Positions 42,601-54,000 of a DNA stretch of 64,000 bases are shown here, one piece after another. The position numbers and the translations under genes are program-made. Below the pieces are notes generated by a model. That model searched no databases. It was not told where the DNA came from and saw only the letters and a list, made by a program, of their open reading frames with translations. Source of the stretch: Adiantum capillus-veneris. Lineage: Eukaryota; Streptophyta; Polypodiopsida; Polypodiales; Pteridaceae. The first letter of the stretch is position 1, and the number at the start of each line of letters is the position of its first letter. The stretch covers positions 35,688,739-35,752,738 of the forward strand of contig CM043966.1 in assembly GCA_014529385.2 (NCBI GenBank), written 5' to 3'.

Positions 42601-44860
42601 ATGCAATGAAGATGGAAAGCTTCATGCATCACAAGCCTAACATAAACTTTGTGGAAAGTATTGACTATCCCAAGCCTCAGTCCCAAGACCTCAAACACCT
42701 TTGAAGGTGGAGAGAGCTAGCAGGGAATAAGGGTAGGGAAGAGGAAGAAGAAACATTTCATAGGAGAAAGAACTAGTTCTTCACTTATCATCACTCTTCT
42801 TGCTAGCATACCTAATAGCATTGTAATGAAGATGGAGAAGATGGCAAGCTTAAGCATTGAAGCATAGCTCTTGGTTGGATTTGCATTCCATAGCCAAGAG
42901 TGTTGGTGTAGGCTCTCAACCTCTACTTGCTTGGAGAAGGAGATGGAGGTCTTGCACTTTGCACTTCACACAATATGAGTGTGTGTGGGAGAGTATACCC
43001 CTTAAGCAGGCCCCCTACTTGCTTTGGTCGACCCCCCCTTGTAGCTCATGCTTGAAGCTCATTGGACCCTTCCAGGCCTAGCCAATAACAAGCAAGAGTC
43101 ATACCAAGCAACAAGGGTAGCCTCGGGACAAGTGTCCCCCTTTCCCCTTTGAGAGAGAGGGCTTGATAAATGCTAAAATAATTAATTAATTCCACTAAAT
43201 TATCATTGGACCCCTTGGAAGGCCAACCAATAGGCTTTAGGCACACCATGAGGGTAACCTAGCTAGGGGATTGACATGTGTCCTACTTACCTCTTGGGAA
43301 AGGGGTGCCCTTTGGGAGAGAGAGTGATCAAGCAACCACCCCCCCTTCTTGCATGGCTCGCCTCCTCCTTGTAGGGATCTAGTTTGACTTTTGTGCCACC
43401 TCAAGCCCCTCAACCTTCGGCCTAGTTTACACCACAAGCTTGGCCCTTAAGCCCCTCAAGCCTTGGCTGGGTTCTCACCTCAAGTACAGACCTAGTATCT
43501 CAAGCATGACAAGCACCTCAAGCATTTCAATCATCAAGCACCTCAAGCATCTCAAGCACCTTAGTCATCAGGCATGACAAGCACCTCAAGATTGGGCCGG
43601 GTTCCCACCTCAAGCATAGCCATAGCTTACCTAAGGTCAAAGGACTTTTAACACTAACTATTGGAGGTCTTCAATGAAGCTAACCCTAAGGTCTTTATGC
43701 TCCATTGGTTAGCCTTGCTCTTTGATAGACCATATCTCATTTGGGCCCCTTTACCATTGACCCTGTGTTGAGATAGATCTATAAGCACATGTCTATATCC
43801 TAACCCTTATTCCCGTTTATTATCCCACATTACATGATCAGTTTAATATGAGAAAATCATTTGGTTTGGTTAGATATTAGATTTTATGACATGGCGTATC
43901 TGTATGTTAGGACTTTACTTCTCCGCTCAATTGTAGGTCCAATTTTGTCGCTTCACTGTCGATCACTTGGTCTTTGATCCCTAGGCTCTTATTCTTCTGT
44001 TGCGAGGTGTGGATGATGAACCTCCTACGACTTGGACTGTGTGTTTGGCTTTGTGTAAAAGATCTAACTGCGACTCCGCCGATGGTAGTTGGTTGATCAT
44101 CCCTAGGGCTTGCTATGATATTCTTGTTAGCACATGCCCTACATTCATGTAGGTCTTGTTCCTCTCGCTGCTCTTGAGATTTGCTTTGATAAGATTTTTC
44201 AGTAAGTATTCCCCAAGTCACAGCGGACTAGCCTTTGCTTAGCAAGCCCCATTGCCATGACAACTGCAATGTGCAGGTTGGACTCAATGTACCTTGGTGG
44301 CTTTTATACTTTCACGTGCTAATAAATGAGCCACAATGGCAGCTTCGTCTCTAAGTAGACAAGATCCTTATAAGTAAACTTGTGTCCCTGCTGCTTGACG
44401 AAGGCCTTATCGTTATTTATTGCTTATGTCTTCAACGGTAGGTTGTGATTGCCTAGAGGTAGATGGAAGGCTTGGTTGATTAGGTCGGTGGTGATTCTAA
44501 ACTTTAGTGTCTATCCATCTTTATTTGTCAGGGTTGCCTCACCGTTGTATTGTATGGAACTAATGAGCACATGAGCCCTCTGGAAATCTGTGCCCCATGG
44601 AGGTAACCTTAAAAAATATCTATCTAAAGGTGCCTTGATCCCTCGAGGACTTCTCGTTGTTGATGCAAGGTCCATAGCTCTTTTCGAAATATTATTGTCT
44701 TGACCTTTGAACCATCAAACGCTTGGAAATTTCCAATAAAGATGTTGTCCGATATTTGGCAAGCTCTTCTTCTGAGATATGAACTTTCTTGCTGGAGGAG
44801 ATCTCTACCACTTGATAGGGGGCAGCCGCCCACTGCTTTTTGGGTCTTCTGCGAGGCATT
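39642..44860 (-). pseudogene. H: decayed gag-like/plant-mobile-domain-like ORF (~1,200 codons), split by solo LTR G
   Basis: Minus-strand coding remnant from ATG 44860 (MPRRRPKKQWAAAPYQVVEI) to about 39642, minus LTR G (42305-43891). In shifting frames one sees VHISEEELAKYRTTSLLEIS, FRITTDLINQAFHLPLGNHN, KFTYKDLVYLETKLPLWLIY and HIAVVMAMGLAKQRLV; then across the LTR an acidic patch (TDEEEDEEEHINIPLMQVKR), a Lys-rich patch, a coiled coil (ERLLQQIKDLQESQSKLKEE, then QEIQQLKDQLAKSKAESHKL) and further parts (YIDVPVKSTK, SYMVHTLHAVIIQMRDVLDL). The N-terminal part weakly recalls plant-mobile-domain-like proteins found in many plant repeats. No RT or integrase is attached. Probably the gag-like ORF of a non-autonomous or lost element; identity unknown. 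Confidence 0.55.
42300..43896 (-). repeat. Solo LTR G (family related to chromovirus A), TSD TGGCA/TGGCG
   Basis: 1587 bp (42305-43891), starting TGCAATGGAATTGGCC and ending GATTTTATGACA; LTR A is 1581 bp and alignable throughout (GTTGAGGA-CGGATTT, GGTCCCCCCTCC, GGTCGACCCCCC, TGAGAAAATCATTTG). The five bases outside are TGGCA (42300-42304) and TGGCG (43892-43896), a duplication with one mismatch. No internal element sequence adjoins it; both flanks are H coding sequence. So it is a solo LTR left by recombination between two LTRs. Confidence 0.85.
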
Positions 44861-45064
44861 TTGGCATTAAAAAATCATCCAATTAGCTCCTAAATTTGGC
44901 CAAAAAATTGTCAAGAAAGTTAAAAAAACGCAAAGTTGACCATAAAATGAAAAATGAGCATAACTTGATCAAAATAAGTCCAAACTTGACCAGACTTCAC
45001 CAATGCCTTTAGGACAACTACAGGCACTAGGTCACGTGGTTACAGGTCAGATTTGCCTCTGGGA

Positions 45065-46294
45065 GACATGGATTGCGATCCATGTTGGAGCACATCTTGG
45101 AATTCTGGTGGTACTATCTGATAAAGCGTGCTTTGGGGATGCCATGGTTCAATTCTTTTTGAATTTGGATCACTAGTTGGAAATTTATGCCACTTTTTTG
45201 AAAAGTTTTCTCAAACTTGGAGAAATTTGGCATTTTGGCTAGGGTTTTGAAGTTCAAATGACTTGCAACTTTAGGGTTAGGTTTTTCTTGGCATTTGAGA
45301 CGATGGTATGACTTTGGCTTGGAAATCTCAAAAGGGGACATGGACCGTGATCCATGTTTGACATCCCTTTTGGGTGAAACTTGGGGTAGTGTTCCTATAA
45401 CCTATCCTAACAAGCTAGTGAAAATATTTTCAAATTTGGACAAGTTTTTCTCAACTTTTTCCAATTTCCTAAGTTATGGCCCAATTTGGTCCGACTTTGC
45501 TATATTTGGATTTGGTTGGCATCTTTGATCTTTGATGGTGATCAATCTGCTTGACATTTTGACTATATAATGGTTTGAAGTTGAAGAAGTACCCCAATCC
45601 CAGCTGTCTGTTGAATTTCATCCTCCCAATTGGAGTTTGTTTGGGCCCTCTAGGCCCTCTGGCAAGTTTGGCTCTTTTTCGAGGAATTTTTGCTTCCATT
45701 GATAAACTTTAAACTTACTAACTCTTTTTGGCATCAAAACTTTGTCCAAGACCACAGTTTTTCCCATAGAAACTCAGAAACTGCTAAACTTAACAAATGA
45801 AGCACTTGACATGTCCAAACACAAAAAAATTGCCACATTCATATTTATTGACTTGTGTAAACAATTGGCATCCACTTTTTGGCAAATCTGCTTCAGGGGG
45901 ACATGGATCGCGATCCATGTTTGGAACCCAATTTTGACCAAACTTTGTGATAGCATCTGGACATGATCCTTAAGCCATTTTTTCCTAGATTTGGGTCAAA
46001 TTTTACAACTATGGGTGAAAATGACCATTTGGAGACTGAAATTCTAATATTCCTTGGTTTTTGGTGATTTCAAGGTCCATTTCACCCCAAATTTGTAGGG
46101 CACATTCCCCAAGGCATGGCCAAGCTATTGGGACAAAAATTGCTCTGTTCTAACATGTTGGGGCACGGCACGATCCATGTCCATCAACATTTTAAACATG
46201 TGATTATACCAGTGTATAAGCGCTTTCAAGGACAATCTTTGGCACAACTTATTTTTGCAAACTGAGGTTGGGTGACATGGATCACGATCCATGT
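45065..46294. repeat. Five dispersed copies of ACATGGATCGCGATCCATGT palindrome
   Basis: Copies at 45065-45084 (one mismatch), 45338-45357, 45901-45920 (perfect 20-bp palindrome), 46161-46180 (right half intact, left half diverged) and 46275-46294. Flanks share only a few bases (often GGG before and TT after), so these are not plain tandem repeats. Confidence 0.88.
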
Positions 46295-46606
46295 TCCACC
46301 CCCTTTGGCAAAACTGTTTTTGCATGGCATAATTCTGCCCAGTGAATGGAGCTTTCCTATGAACTTATAAGTAAATTTGGACTTGATTTGCCTTCCCAAA
46401 AGTCCTCTGATAGTTTAGAGATTTCTGGGACTTGATTTGATTGATTCAATTTTTGTGATTGTTTTTGTGCACATTTGACCATACATAACTGTTCTTGCAC
46501 TGATAAGGAGCATACTTGTGAAATCTACTGTGGTATAAGTGTCCAGGGTGACTGTAGCAGGTAAAAGTCCATCAGGGAGCTCTAGGTCAACAAGCTCTCT
46601 CTCTTT

Positions 46607-46636
46607 CTGTGTGTGTGTGTATGTATGTGTGTGTGT

Positions 46637-46717
<81 letters not shown>
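46607..46717. repeat. (GT)n microsatellite
   Basis: About 55 GT units with three TA interruptions near the left end. An ORF of alternating Cys/Val across it is an artefact. Confidence 0.97.
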
Positions 46718-46718
<1 letters not shown>

Positions 46719-47525
46719 CTGACTGCAAATGAAGTCTAATTTGCTCATTGTTGCCTATATGTGCCCGACTTACCCTAAGTGCAATGCATACTTACTTTAC
46801 TTGCCCACATTTTTTGTGTCATACCACCTGCGGCCCAGACGTCTCGTCATTCGGACACCTGGTCGTTAATTGCCCTTCATTTTACAATTTTGGTCCATTG
46901 TAAGTTGACCCAAAATGTGACGTATGTCAAATCCTTTCACATTTGACATGCTCAAAGCTCTTGCTTAGTAGATTCGGTGTTTGCTTTCAGAACTTGAATC
47001 CAAATTTCCTGGCTCTGTTTATTATTATTTTATCATTATTATGTTAAAAAGAAAGAAAATTACTAAAAAATATTATTAATTGGCCAAAATTATTCCTCAC
47101 ACACATGTGCATACTTTCACACACATGTACATACTCTCACTCTAGGAATCTCGCCCATTTGTCAATATGGCTCACTATTATGCCTGATAAGAGAAAAATC
47201 TTGCTAAAAAGTCATTTAAAAGGTAAAAATTAAACAAAAAACACACACTTTATACATTGTACACATAATCTCTCATCATCTTGTAGCTTAAGATGTTGCA
47301 ATATGCGGCTCCAATTTTTGTTACTTTGTTACTCTCCCCTTCCCATTCTGAGTTATCCCGGACGGAGGTTTGTGCAATGTGCATGGGCGCGAACAATGTG
47401 TCTAAGCAAGGCCGTGGAATGTGGCCTTATTATGCTTATGGAAGAGATGCATTGGGTAATATTATGATGTGCAAGATGTGGAGACTGAACAAATTGTTCA
47501 ATGGTTTATGTTGATGAGGTTTCAT

Positions 47526-48102
47526 CTAAACTGCATTTTCAAACAAAAATCTTTGAAGATGAATCGCCCATTCTTTGATGGTTGGTTTAGTGAGTATGAT
47601 TGACCAGTTGATGATTTGACTTGACTTGGTTTTGGGTACCCACTTGAAGATTGGTTGTTGAGATTGTGGAGATGGTTGGCGGTTTGATTGTTTTGGTCTC
47701 CATTGCCATGATGATTCTTTGGTTGTTGTTGTCTTCTTCAACGCGAACTTGGGAATCCACTTGTACTTTGGTGAACTTGTTGAAGCTTTGGTTTCCTTTT
47801 TGGATCCCGTCCTTGGTTGAGGCTTTGTTAAAGGGTTTCTGGTGGCTTAGAAGCTTGGTTTTGCTAAGTTGGAAGATAGATTGAAAAGAGTGTCTTTGGG
47901 TAGCCATATCTGCTGTGTGGTCTTCTTAACCCAAACTTGCTTAACCTTTCTCCCATGGATGTCTGTAGTCCGTTGCAATCGGATGATTGGCTTTGTCTCC
48001 TTTGGTTTCGATTCTCCTGACTGACACTATACATTCCAAATGTGATATGTTTGTGCCCAGAGTGTAACATACGATGTACCCTTGAGGTTATACCTTAAAG
48101 TT
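47526..48102 (-). pseudogene. Element D post-integrase ORF, 3' half (W-x-P-K repeats)
   Basis: Minus strand, read from 48102 (the F insertion point) to a stop at 47526. Contains five short repeats: QVWVKK, QIWLPK, YKWIPK, WQWRPK and FKWVPK, with Gln/Ser/Thr/Lys-rich spacers and a Trp-containing tail (PTIKEWAIHLQRF). Stops and frameshifts occur (one near 48030, another around 47800-47880). The first half, with the retropepsin-like domain, is at 61718-62042 beyond element F. This matches the layout of element C ORF3 (DTG domain, W-x-P-K repeats, Trp-rich tail). Confidence 0.75.
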
Positions 48103-49066
48103 TGTAGGGAGGGGTTGTAGCAAGACGTAATCGCAACCCACACAAAATTATCAAATCCGTGGGTCCGACAACCCGGCTAGGGCATGGAAGCACGAGCATC
48201 AGATGAATGGAATAGAGGATTCAAGAGATCAACTCTCCAATGTGAGTATAGATTAGCCATTGTAAGACTAACACTAAACCTACTCTAATCACTAACCAAT
48301 TAATCTCCTACACACATCAAGCCCACCGAAGTCCGACTTGCCATAGACTAGAAACCCCAAGCACACTAATGATAAGCACACACTAATTACCACATGTCAA
48401 TTAAGGCACTTCATCAATAGCTTACAGACACGAGGTGAATGGTGCTAGAGCTTCATAAAACCTATCTACACACACAAGCAAAGAATAGGGCACACACACA
48501 AATTATAAGATTAAGACCCAACTTAATCAACCTAATTTGTGATGCTAAATATCACAAATCAATTGCTTGCGAAGAGATAAGAGTGGCTACTAGCAAGAAG
48601 TACATACATCTCTCAAATCTAGAATAATGAAAGTGTAATACTATTTCATGACAAGATGAAATGTAGAGAAGAAGAGACTAATGAGAAAATAAGAATTAAA
48701 TCAATCAAGAAGAGCTTACTCTAATTACAATGGTTAGCACTAGCCTCTCAAGCATAGACATTACGCTCAAGAGTCAAGGCTAGGCCATAGAGTGAACACT
48801 CTAGAGAGAGGGAGCTCTCAAAAGTGGATCCTCAAGAGTGGATACTCAAGAATGAAGCCTCCTTAACTACAGGTTTCCTTTTAAGGGCTTTCATCACAAT
48901 CCCTTCTACTATGGGTTTAAGCTTGAGCCCTCAAACTACCAAAGACAACTTTGGAACTCCAAGTGAGCCCAAGACTTATACAAAGTGAGTGGAAATATTA
49001 TGCACAACCATAGATCTCTCTCGCTTGATGCATATTCAGTGTAGCCTGTGTTAGCCGCTACTAACA
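48103..49066 (-). repeat. 3' LTR of element F, 964 bp
   Basis: Plus strand TGTAGGGAGGGGTTGTAGC ... GCCGCTACTAACA. Pairs with 60757-61712 over its whole length. Confidence 0.93.
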
Positions 49067-49081
49067 TTCCCCCCTTCTTAA
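49067..49081 (-). other. Polypurine tract of element F
   Basis: Minus strand TTAAGAAGGGGGGAA directly before the 3' LTR start TGTTAGTAGC. Confidence 0.85.
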
Positions 49082-50397
49082 TTTGGCGCACGTTCTTGTG
49101 GGCCGGTGAAGCAAGACACGGTGACATGGTGGAAAGCAAGTCCATGGAAGAAATGTTGAGCTGTAAAACATAAGAACAAGTAATGAGCATCAAAGGCCAA
49201 CAAGGATACAAAACATGAAGTACAATGAATAACATGCAAAGTGAAATTTTTTGCTTCTAAAAGATGGGTGAATCATAGTAAAAAACTAGACAACATAAAG
49301 CAAAAAAGATACCTATACTATTGTGAAGATTAAACCACTTGAAATTACAGTTTTTTGCATGAAACACAAGCAATCAATTATGACCCTAGGTTAATGCAAG
49401 TTCATAAACTTGCTAGCCTAAAAACTATGTGAACAGTCTTAATAAATCATTCAAGCCTATCATGTCTATGGGCTATAACAAAGCTCCTAATCTATTAGTA
49501 CATTGTCAAAGATTTTTGAAGCACAATCACAAGGCTACCACCCCAAGGCAAGTCTAGGTGCGACTCTCGGCTCCTTGAACCCTCAAGAAGGTGTTCCAAA
49601 AGCCTACTAGCCTACCAAAGCGACGGCTAACCCCTATCAACCCAGGGCATCGGTTTAGGGCCTTGACCAAGCCGCGAGCCGAGGTTGATTCCCCTCGCCT
49701 GCCAAGTGCCAATAAGGTGCTAGGCCTCACATAGACACAATATAACATATAGATTTTGACTTTCATGTGTCTAGTAGCATTTTTGGTACTTTTTCTTGAC
49801 ACTTTTTTGCTTCATTGATTCATTTTTAGCACATTTTTATTGCTTCCAACATAAGATGTTTATGGCAATTGGACTAAAGGACTAAAGCCTAATCATAGCC
49901 CTAGGTCATGTTAAAAAATGAATAGAGTATTAAGAATATTACTAAGAGTTTAGGACTAATGAGAAATGAACCTAAATTAACCTAAGGTCAGGACCAATTA
50001 CCTATGATTAGCACACATAAAACCTAATTTTTTGATGAGTTAATTTTCACAAAGCAAAGTGTTGAAACTTTAAAATGCCTAGCTTTTGAACATGAAAAAA
50101 CCATAGCTTAGAAGCAAAATTTCACTTAAGCCAAGCAAGAGAATGAAGAGATGAACAAAAGAGCAGAAACATGGAAGGATTACACCTATTCATGCTCTTT
50201 TCAGCATCCTTGAGCAAGCATCCCCTTTGTAGAGAAGTCTCTTGACCTTTTTATTTGCAAAAGAAGCTAATTTGAAGCTAAGTGTAAACACAAGCTCCAA
50301 AATCCAATTATTGAAAAGCCGCACAAAAAAACATTAATGAATACCTAAAGCTAGGGTCTTGCATACCCGAATTTACCAAAGGGAAAAAACCCAAGGA
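49082..50397 (-). other. Element F internal region, left part
   Basis: 1.3 kb AT-rich noncoding sequence between the polypurine tract and copia E. No credible gene. Confidence 0.6.
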
Positions 50398-50402
50398 AAA
50401 CA

Positions 50403-50724
50403 TGTTGAGATGTCGAGCTCTACACCTTGAGCTGGCATCCACTACGGGTCTTGGCCGCTTACGGCATTTACTCACTGGCGCGTTAGGTGACCGACACGGA
50501 GGATCTCTGCCAGTGATTCTACAGCTGGACTACACTTATAGTGCCAGCCTAGTACGCTTCTAGCGAGTTCACACTTAGTGACCGCATGTACATATGTGCT
50601 ACTTTTCAGCTTTAGCACTTAGTCATTTTGTACTCTCTTTTCTGTGAAGAAGAAGAAGAAGCTTTCCATCTCTGTGTGCTTTGTGCTTGTCTTGTGTAGC
50701 TCTCTTGCATCCTCATTCTTTACA
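50403..50724 (+). repeat. 5' LTR of copia E
   Basis: TGTTGAGATGTCGAGC ... CATCCTCATTCTTTACA. Contains GAAGAAGAAGAAGAAG near the end; the Lys-rich ORF there is not a gene. Confidence 0.97.
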
Positions 50725-50736
50725 TGGTATCAGAGC
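50725..50736 (+). other. Primer binding site of copia E
   Basis: TGGTATCAGAGC, complementary to initiator-Met tRNA, directly after the LTR. Confidence 0.95.
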
Positions 50737-51035
50737 CTGGTGCGGGCAAGAGAGGCTAAGAGAGCAAGAGCATCACAATCCCTTCGTTCGCAATCCATGA
50801 CCAGATGCCGAAGGCGCCTCGCGCAGCGAAAAAATTTTAGGGGTTTTTCACACAAGTTTCTGAACAGGTCTCCAAAGTGCAGTATACAGAGATTTACTGT
50901 ACAAGTACAGTGGTTGTGAAACGCTTGATTGTGGACACTCGTTGAGTGTAGAAAGCGTTACAGGAACCACGATAGCAGGCTCAACAGATTTGCAGGTTTT
51001 TGCAGATTGCAGCTATTTTGTCTTAGTGCTTCAAG
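50737..51035 (+). other. 5' leader of copia E
   Basis: Untranslated, about 300 bases. The gag ATG at 51036 is preceded by several short upstream ATGs. Confidence 0.75.
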
Positions 51036-54000
51036 ATGTCTGACGGTTTCAGTCAGATTGTTACTGAGAAGCTTGAGAAAAATAACTACCCTGCATGGAA
51101 GTTCAGAATAACAAATTTCCTAAAAGGAAAAGGTTATTGGGACTATGTAGAAGGAGACAATGAAAAGGAACCAGAGATTCCCGAGGCAAATGCTACAGCA
51201 GAACAAAGGAAAGCTTTGAGGGACTGGCAACAAGGCCAGAGCAAAGTGATGTATTGGCTGTCTATGAGCATCACAGATGGCATGATGGGCTATCTATAGG
51301 ATGCTGAAACCCCCGCCATTGCATGGAGAAACTTAGGCAGAGTGTTCGAGGTGAACACCAAGGCCAGGAAGCTTCAACTAAAGTCGGAGCTAAATCAGGT
51401 TAAGAGGAACAACCTCTCCATCAATGATTATGCTTTGAAGATCAAGAGTATCATTGAGGCTCTTGGATCTATTAAAGTCTCAGTGGAAGACGATGACATT
51501 GTCCGTGCATGCTTGGATGGTCTAGGAGATGAGTATGTACATTTTAGGTCTTCCATGAATACAAGAGACGACATCCCCGTGTTCCAAGATTTGATTTCTA
51601 TGCTTATTCTTGAGGAGAAGAACCTTGACACATCTTCTTCTCATGGCAGAAATAATTCTGAACAGGCCTTCTATTCTAACTCCAACAGAGGTAGAGGTAG
51701 AGGTCGTGGTCGAGGCCCAAGGGGTTGCAGGGGCCAATTTCTGGAAGGTCAATCAAATCAAAACAATACAGGTGGCAGGGGAAACCAGTCTCAAGGCAGG
51801 GGGAGTCAAAGAGGTCGTGGTGCAGGATCAAGCAGGCAGCAACATACTCCAGATAGTAGAGAATGTTGGACTTGTGGTGAAAGAGGTCACATGTCACGTG
51901 ACTGTCCAAAGGGAAAAGCAAGTAGAAAGAGAGAACAGGGCAACTATGCATCTACTAGCAGAGATGCAGATGACAGCAAAAACGAGCGCATGTTTGTTAT
52001 GCAGCATGTAATGAATACAATGACTGCAGAGAATTCCACCCAAGATGATGTTTGGTATGTGGATTCAGGTGCCTCTAATCACATGACGTCTCGTGGAGAG
52101 TGGTTTAGAGATATGCGCAAACCAGATGTGTCAGGCTATGTGCAGACAGGAGATGACACAGCTCACCCCATTGCTCATGTAGGGGACATACCTCTAAATA
52201 CGAAGAGTGGGAAATCAAAGTACTTAGCAGATGTACTTCATGTCCCAAACATTACAAAGAATCTTGTTTCTGTTGGACAAATGGTTGAGCAGGGTTTGCA
52301 GGTTCGCTTCAATCCAAATGACTGTTATGTAGAAGATTTCCAGAATGGCTGTAAGCTGATCACAGAGGGCAAATGTGTGGGCAGAATATTTACGTTGAAT
52401 GTAGACATGCCTGAGGTAAAAGCTGCATTATTTGCACAGGGCACAGGTGTTGTGGCTGATGTTGACATTTGGCACAAACGCATTGGCCATGTCAATGAGC
52501 AGAGATTGCGCAGCATGCAATCAAAACAGATTGTAAAAGGTTTGCCCAAATTCAAGGTGGATGGTATGCATAAAGTGTGTGCAGCATGCCAGTTTGGAAA
52601 ACAGTCAAAGGGGTCATTTCCACATGAGTGCAATGTATGTAAAAAGCCACTTGAGGTGGTGCACACAGATGTTTGGGGTCCAACCGATACTGCAAGTATA
52701 CATGGTTGCAGGTATTATGTCTCTTTCATTGATGACCATACAAGGAAAGTATGGGTCTACTTCATGCGTAACAAAAGTGAAGTGTTTGGTCACTTTCAAG
52801 ACTTCAAAGTCATGATTGAGAAGGAGACAGATATGCAAATCAAGACATTGAGGTCAGATGGAGGGGGAGAGTACTTCTCCAATGATTTTTCAGATTTTCT
52901 GCGAATGCATGGTATACACAGGCAGTTTACATGCAGATATACTCCACAGCAGAATGGGGTCGCAGAAAGGAAAAACAGGCACATTGCAGAGGTTGCACGT
53001 GCATTGATGAATGAGAAGAACATGCCTCATCATTTCTGGGCTGAAATCGTAAATACAGCTGTGTACATTATGAACAGGACACCTACAGCTGCGGTGCATG
53101 ATGTAACACCTGGGGAAAAGTTTACAGGTACAAAGCCTGATTTGGCACACTTGAAAGTGTTTGGCTGCATAGCTTACGTGCATGTACCAGATGAGTTGCG
53201 TAGGAAATTGGATCCTAAAGCAGAGAAATGTATTCTTGTGGGATATTCCCTTGAACAAAAGGGGTACAGGTGCTACAATCCTACTACACGAGAATTACGA
53301 GTGAGCAGAGATGTAGTCTTTGATGAGATGAGTAGCTGGTACAGTAATGCACATGGCACTATTGGGGCTGATGTAAAAGATGATGTGGTTGTACAAAATG
53401 TGAGGCCACAGTCACAGGTTTTGAGTGGACCACAAGAGTCCTCTTCTCGTGGCTCTGTTGAGAAACCATGGAATGGTAGACTACGTACGCAGGTTACTCC
53501 ACCAACAGGTACAGGGAATGTATCACGAAAAGGAAAGGAAAAGGTTGATGAACCTCCCTTTATGGTTGATGCATCATCAGGTTTTTCACATATAGACATG
53601 GATTCAGATGGTTTTGAACAAAGTCTTGATGAGGAATTTGGAATTCCGGCTGTCAGGACACCTGGTGTAAGGAAAGTACAAGAAGATGCTAGAGGGCAAA
53701 GGAGTGACCCAGGACCGCGCAGATCTAATAGAGTCAGAAATCCAGTTCAGAAATTGACTTATGATGGGTATCTAGCGCATCACCAAGCCTACATGGCTAA
53801 GGTGATACAGGATGTGGAGCCCACATGTTTTGAGGATGCAGTTGGAAATGTGCATTGGGATGATGCAATGAATGAAGAGATGGCTGCATTGGAAGCAAAC
53901 AACACATGGGAGTTGGTGCCATTGCCAAGTGGCAAGAAAGCTATTGGCTGTAAATGGGTGTATAAAACCAAGCATAAGGCTGATGGTAACATTGAGCGTC

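Larger units (their letters stand above)
44880..47525. other. Noncoding block with repeated palindromes and a (GT)n
   Basis: About 2.6 kb without a gene, between the ATG side of H and the end of the element D post-integrase ORF. It contains five copies of a ~20-bp palindrome, a (GT)n at about 46607-46717 and, at 47331-47345, ACTCTCCCCTTCCCA, which on the minus strand is purine-rich and could be the polypurine tract of D. If so, part of the block is D's 3' LTR, but I see no TG...CA pair to prove it. Confidence 0.5.

Noticed and set aside
46539-46739. 66-codon ORF of alternating Cys and Val
   Set aside because: A direct translation of the (GT)n microsatellite.
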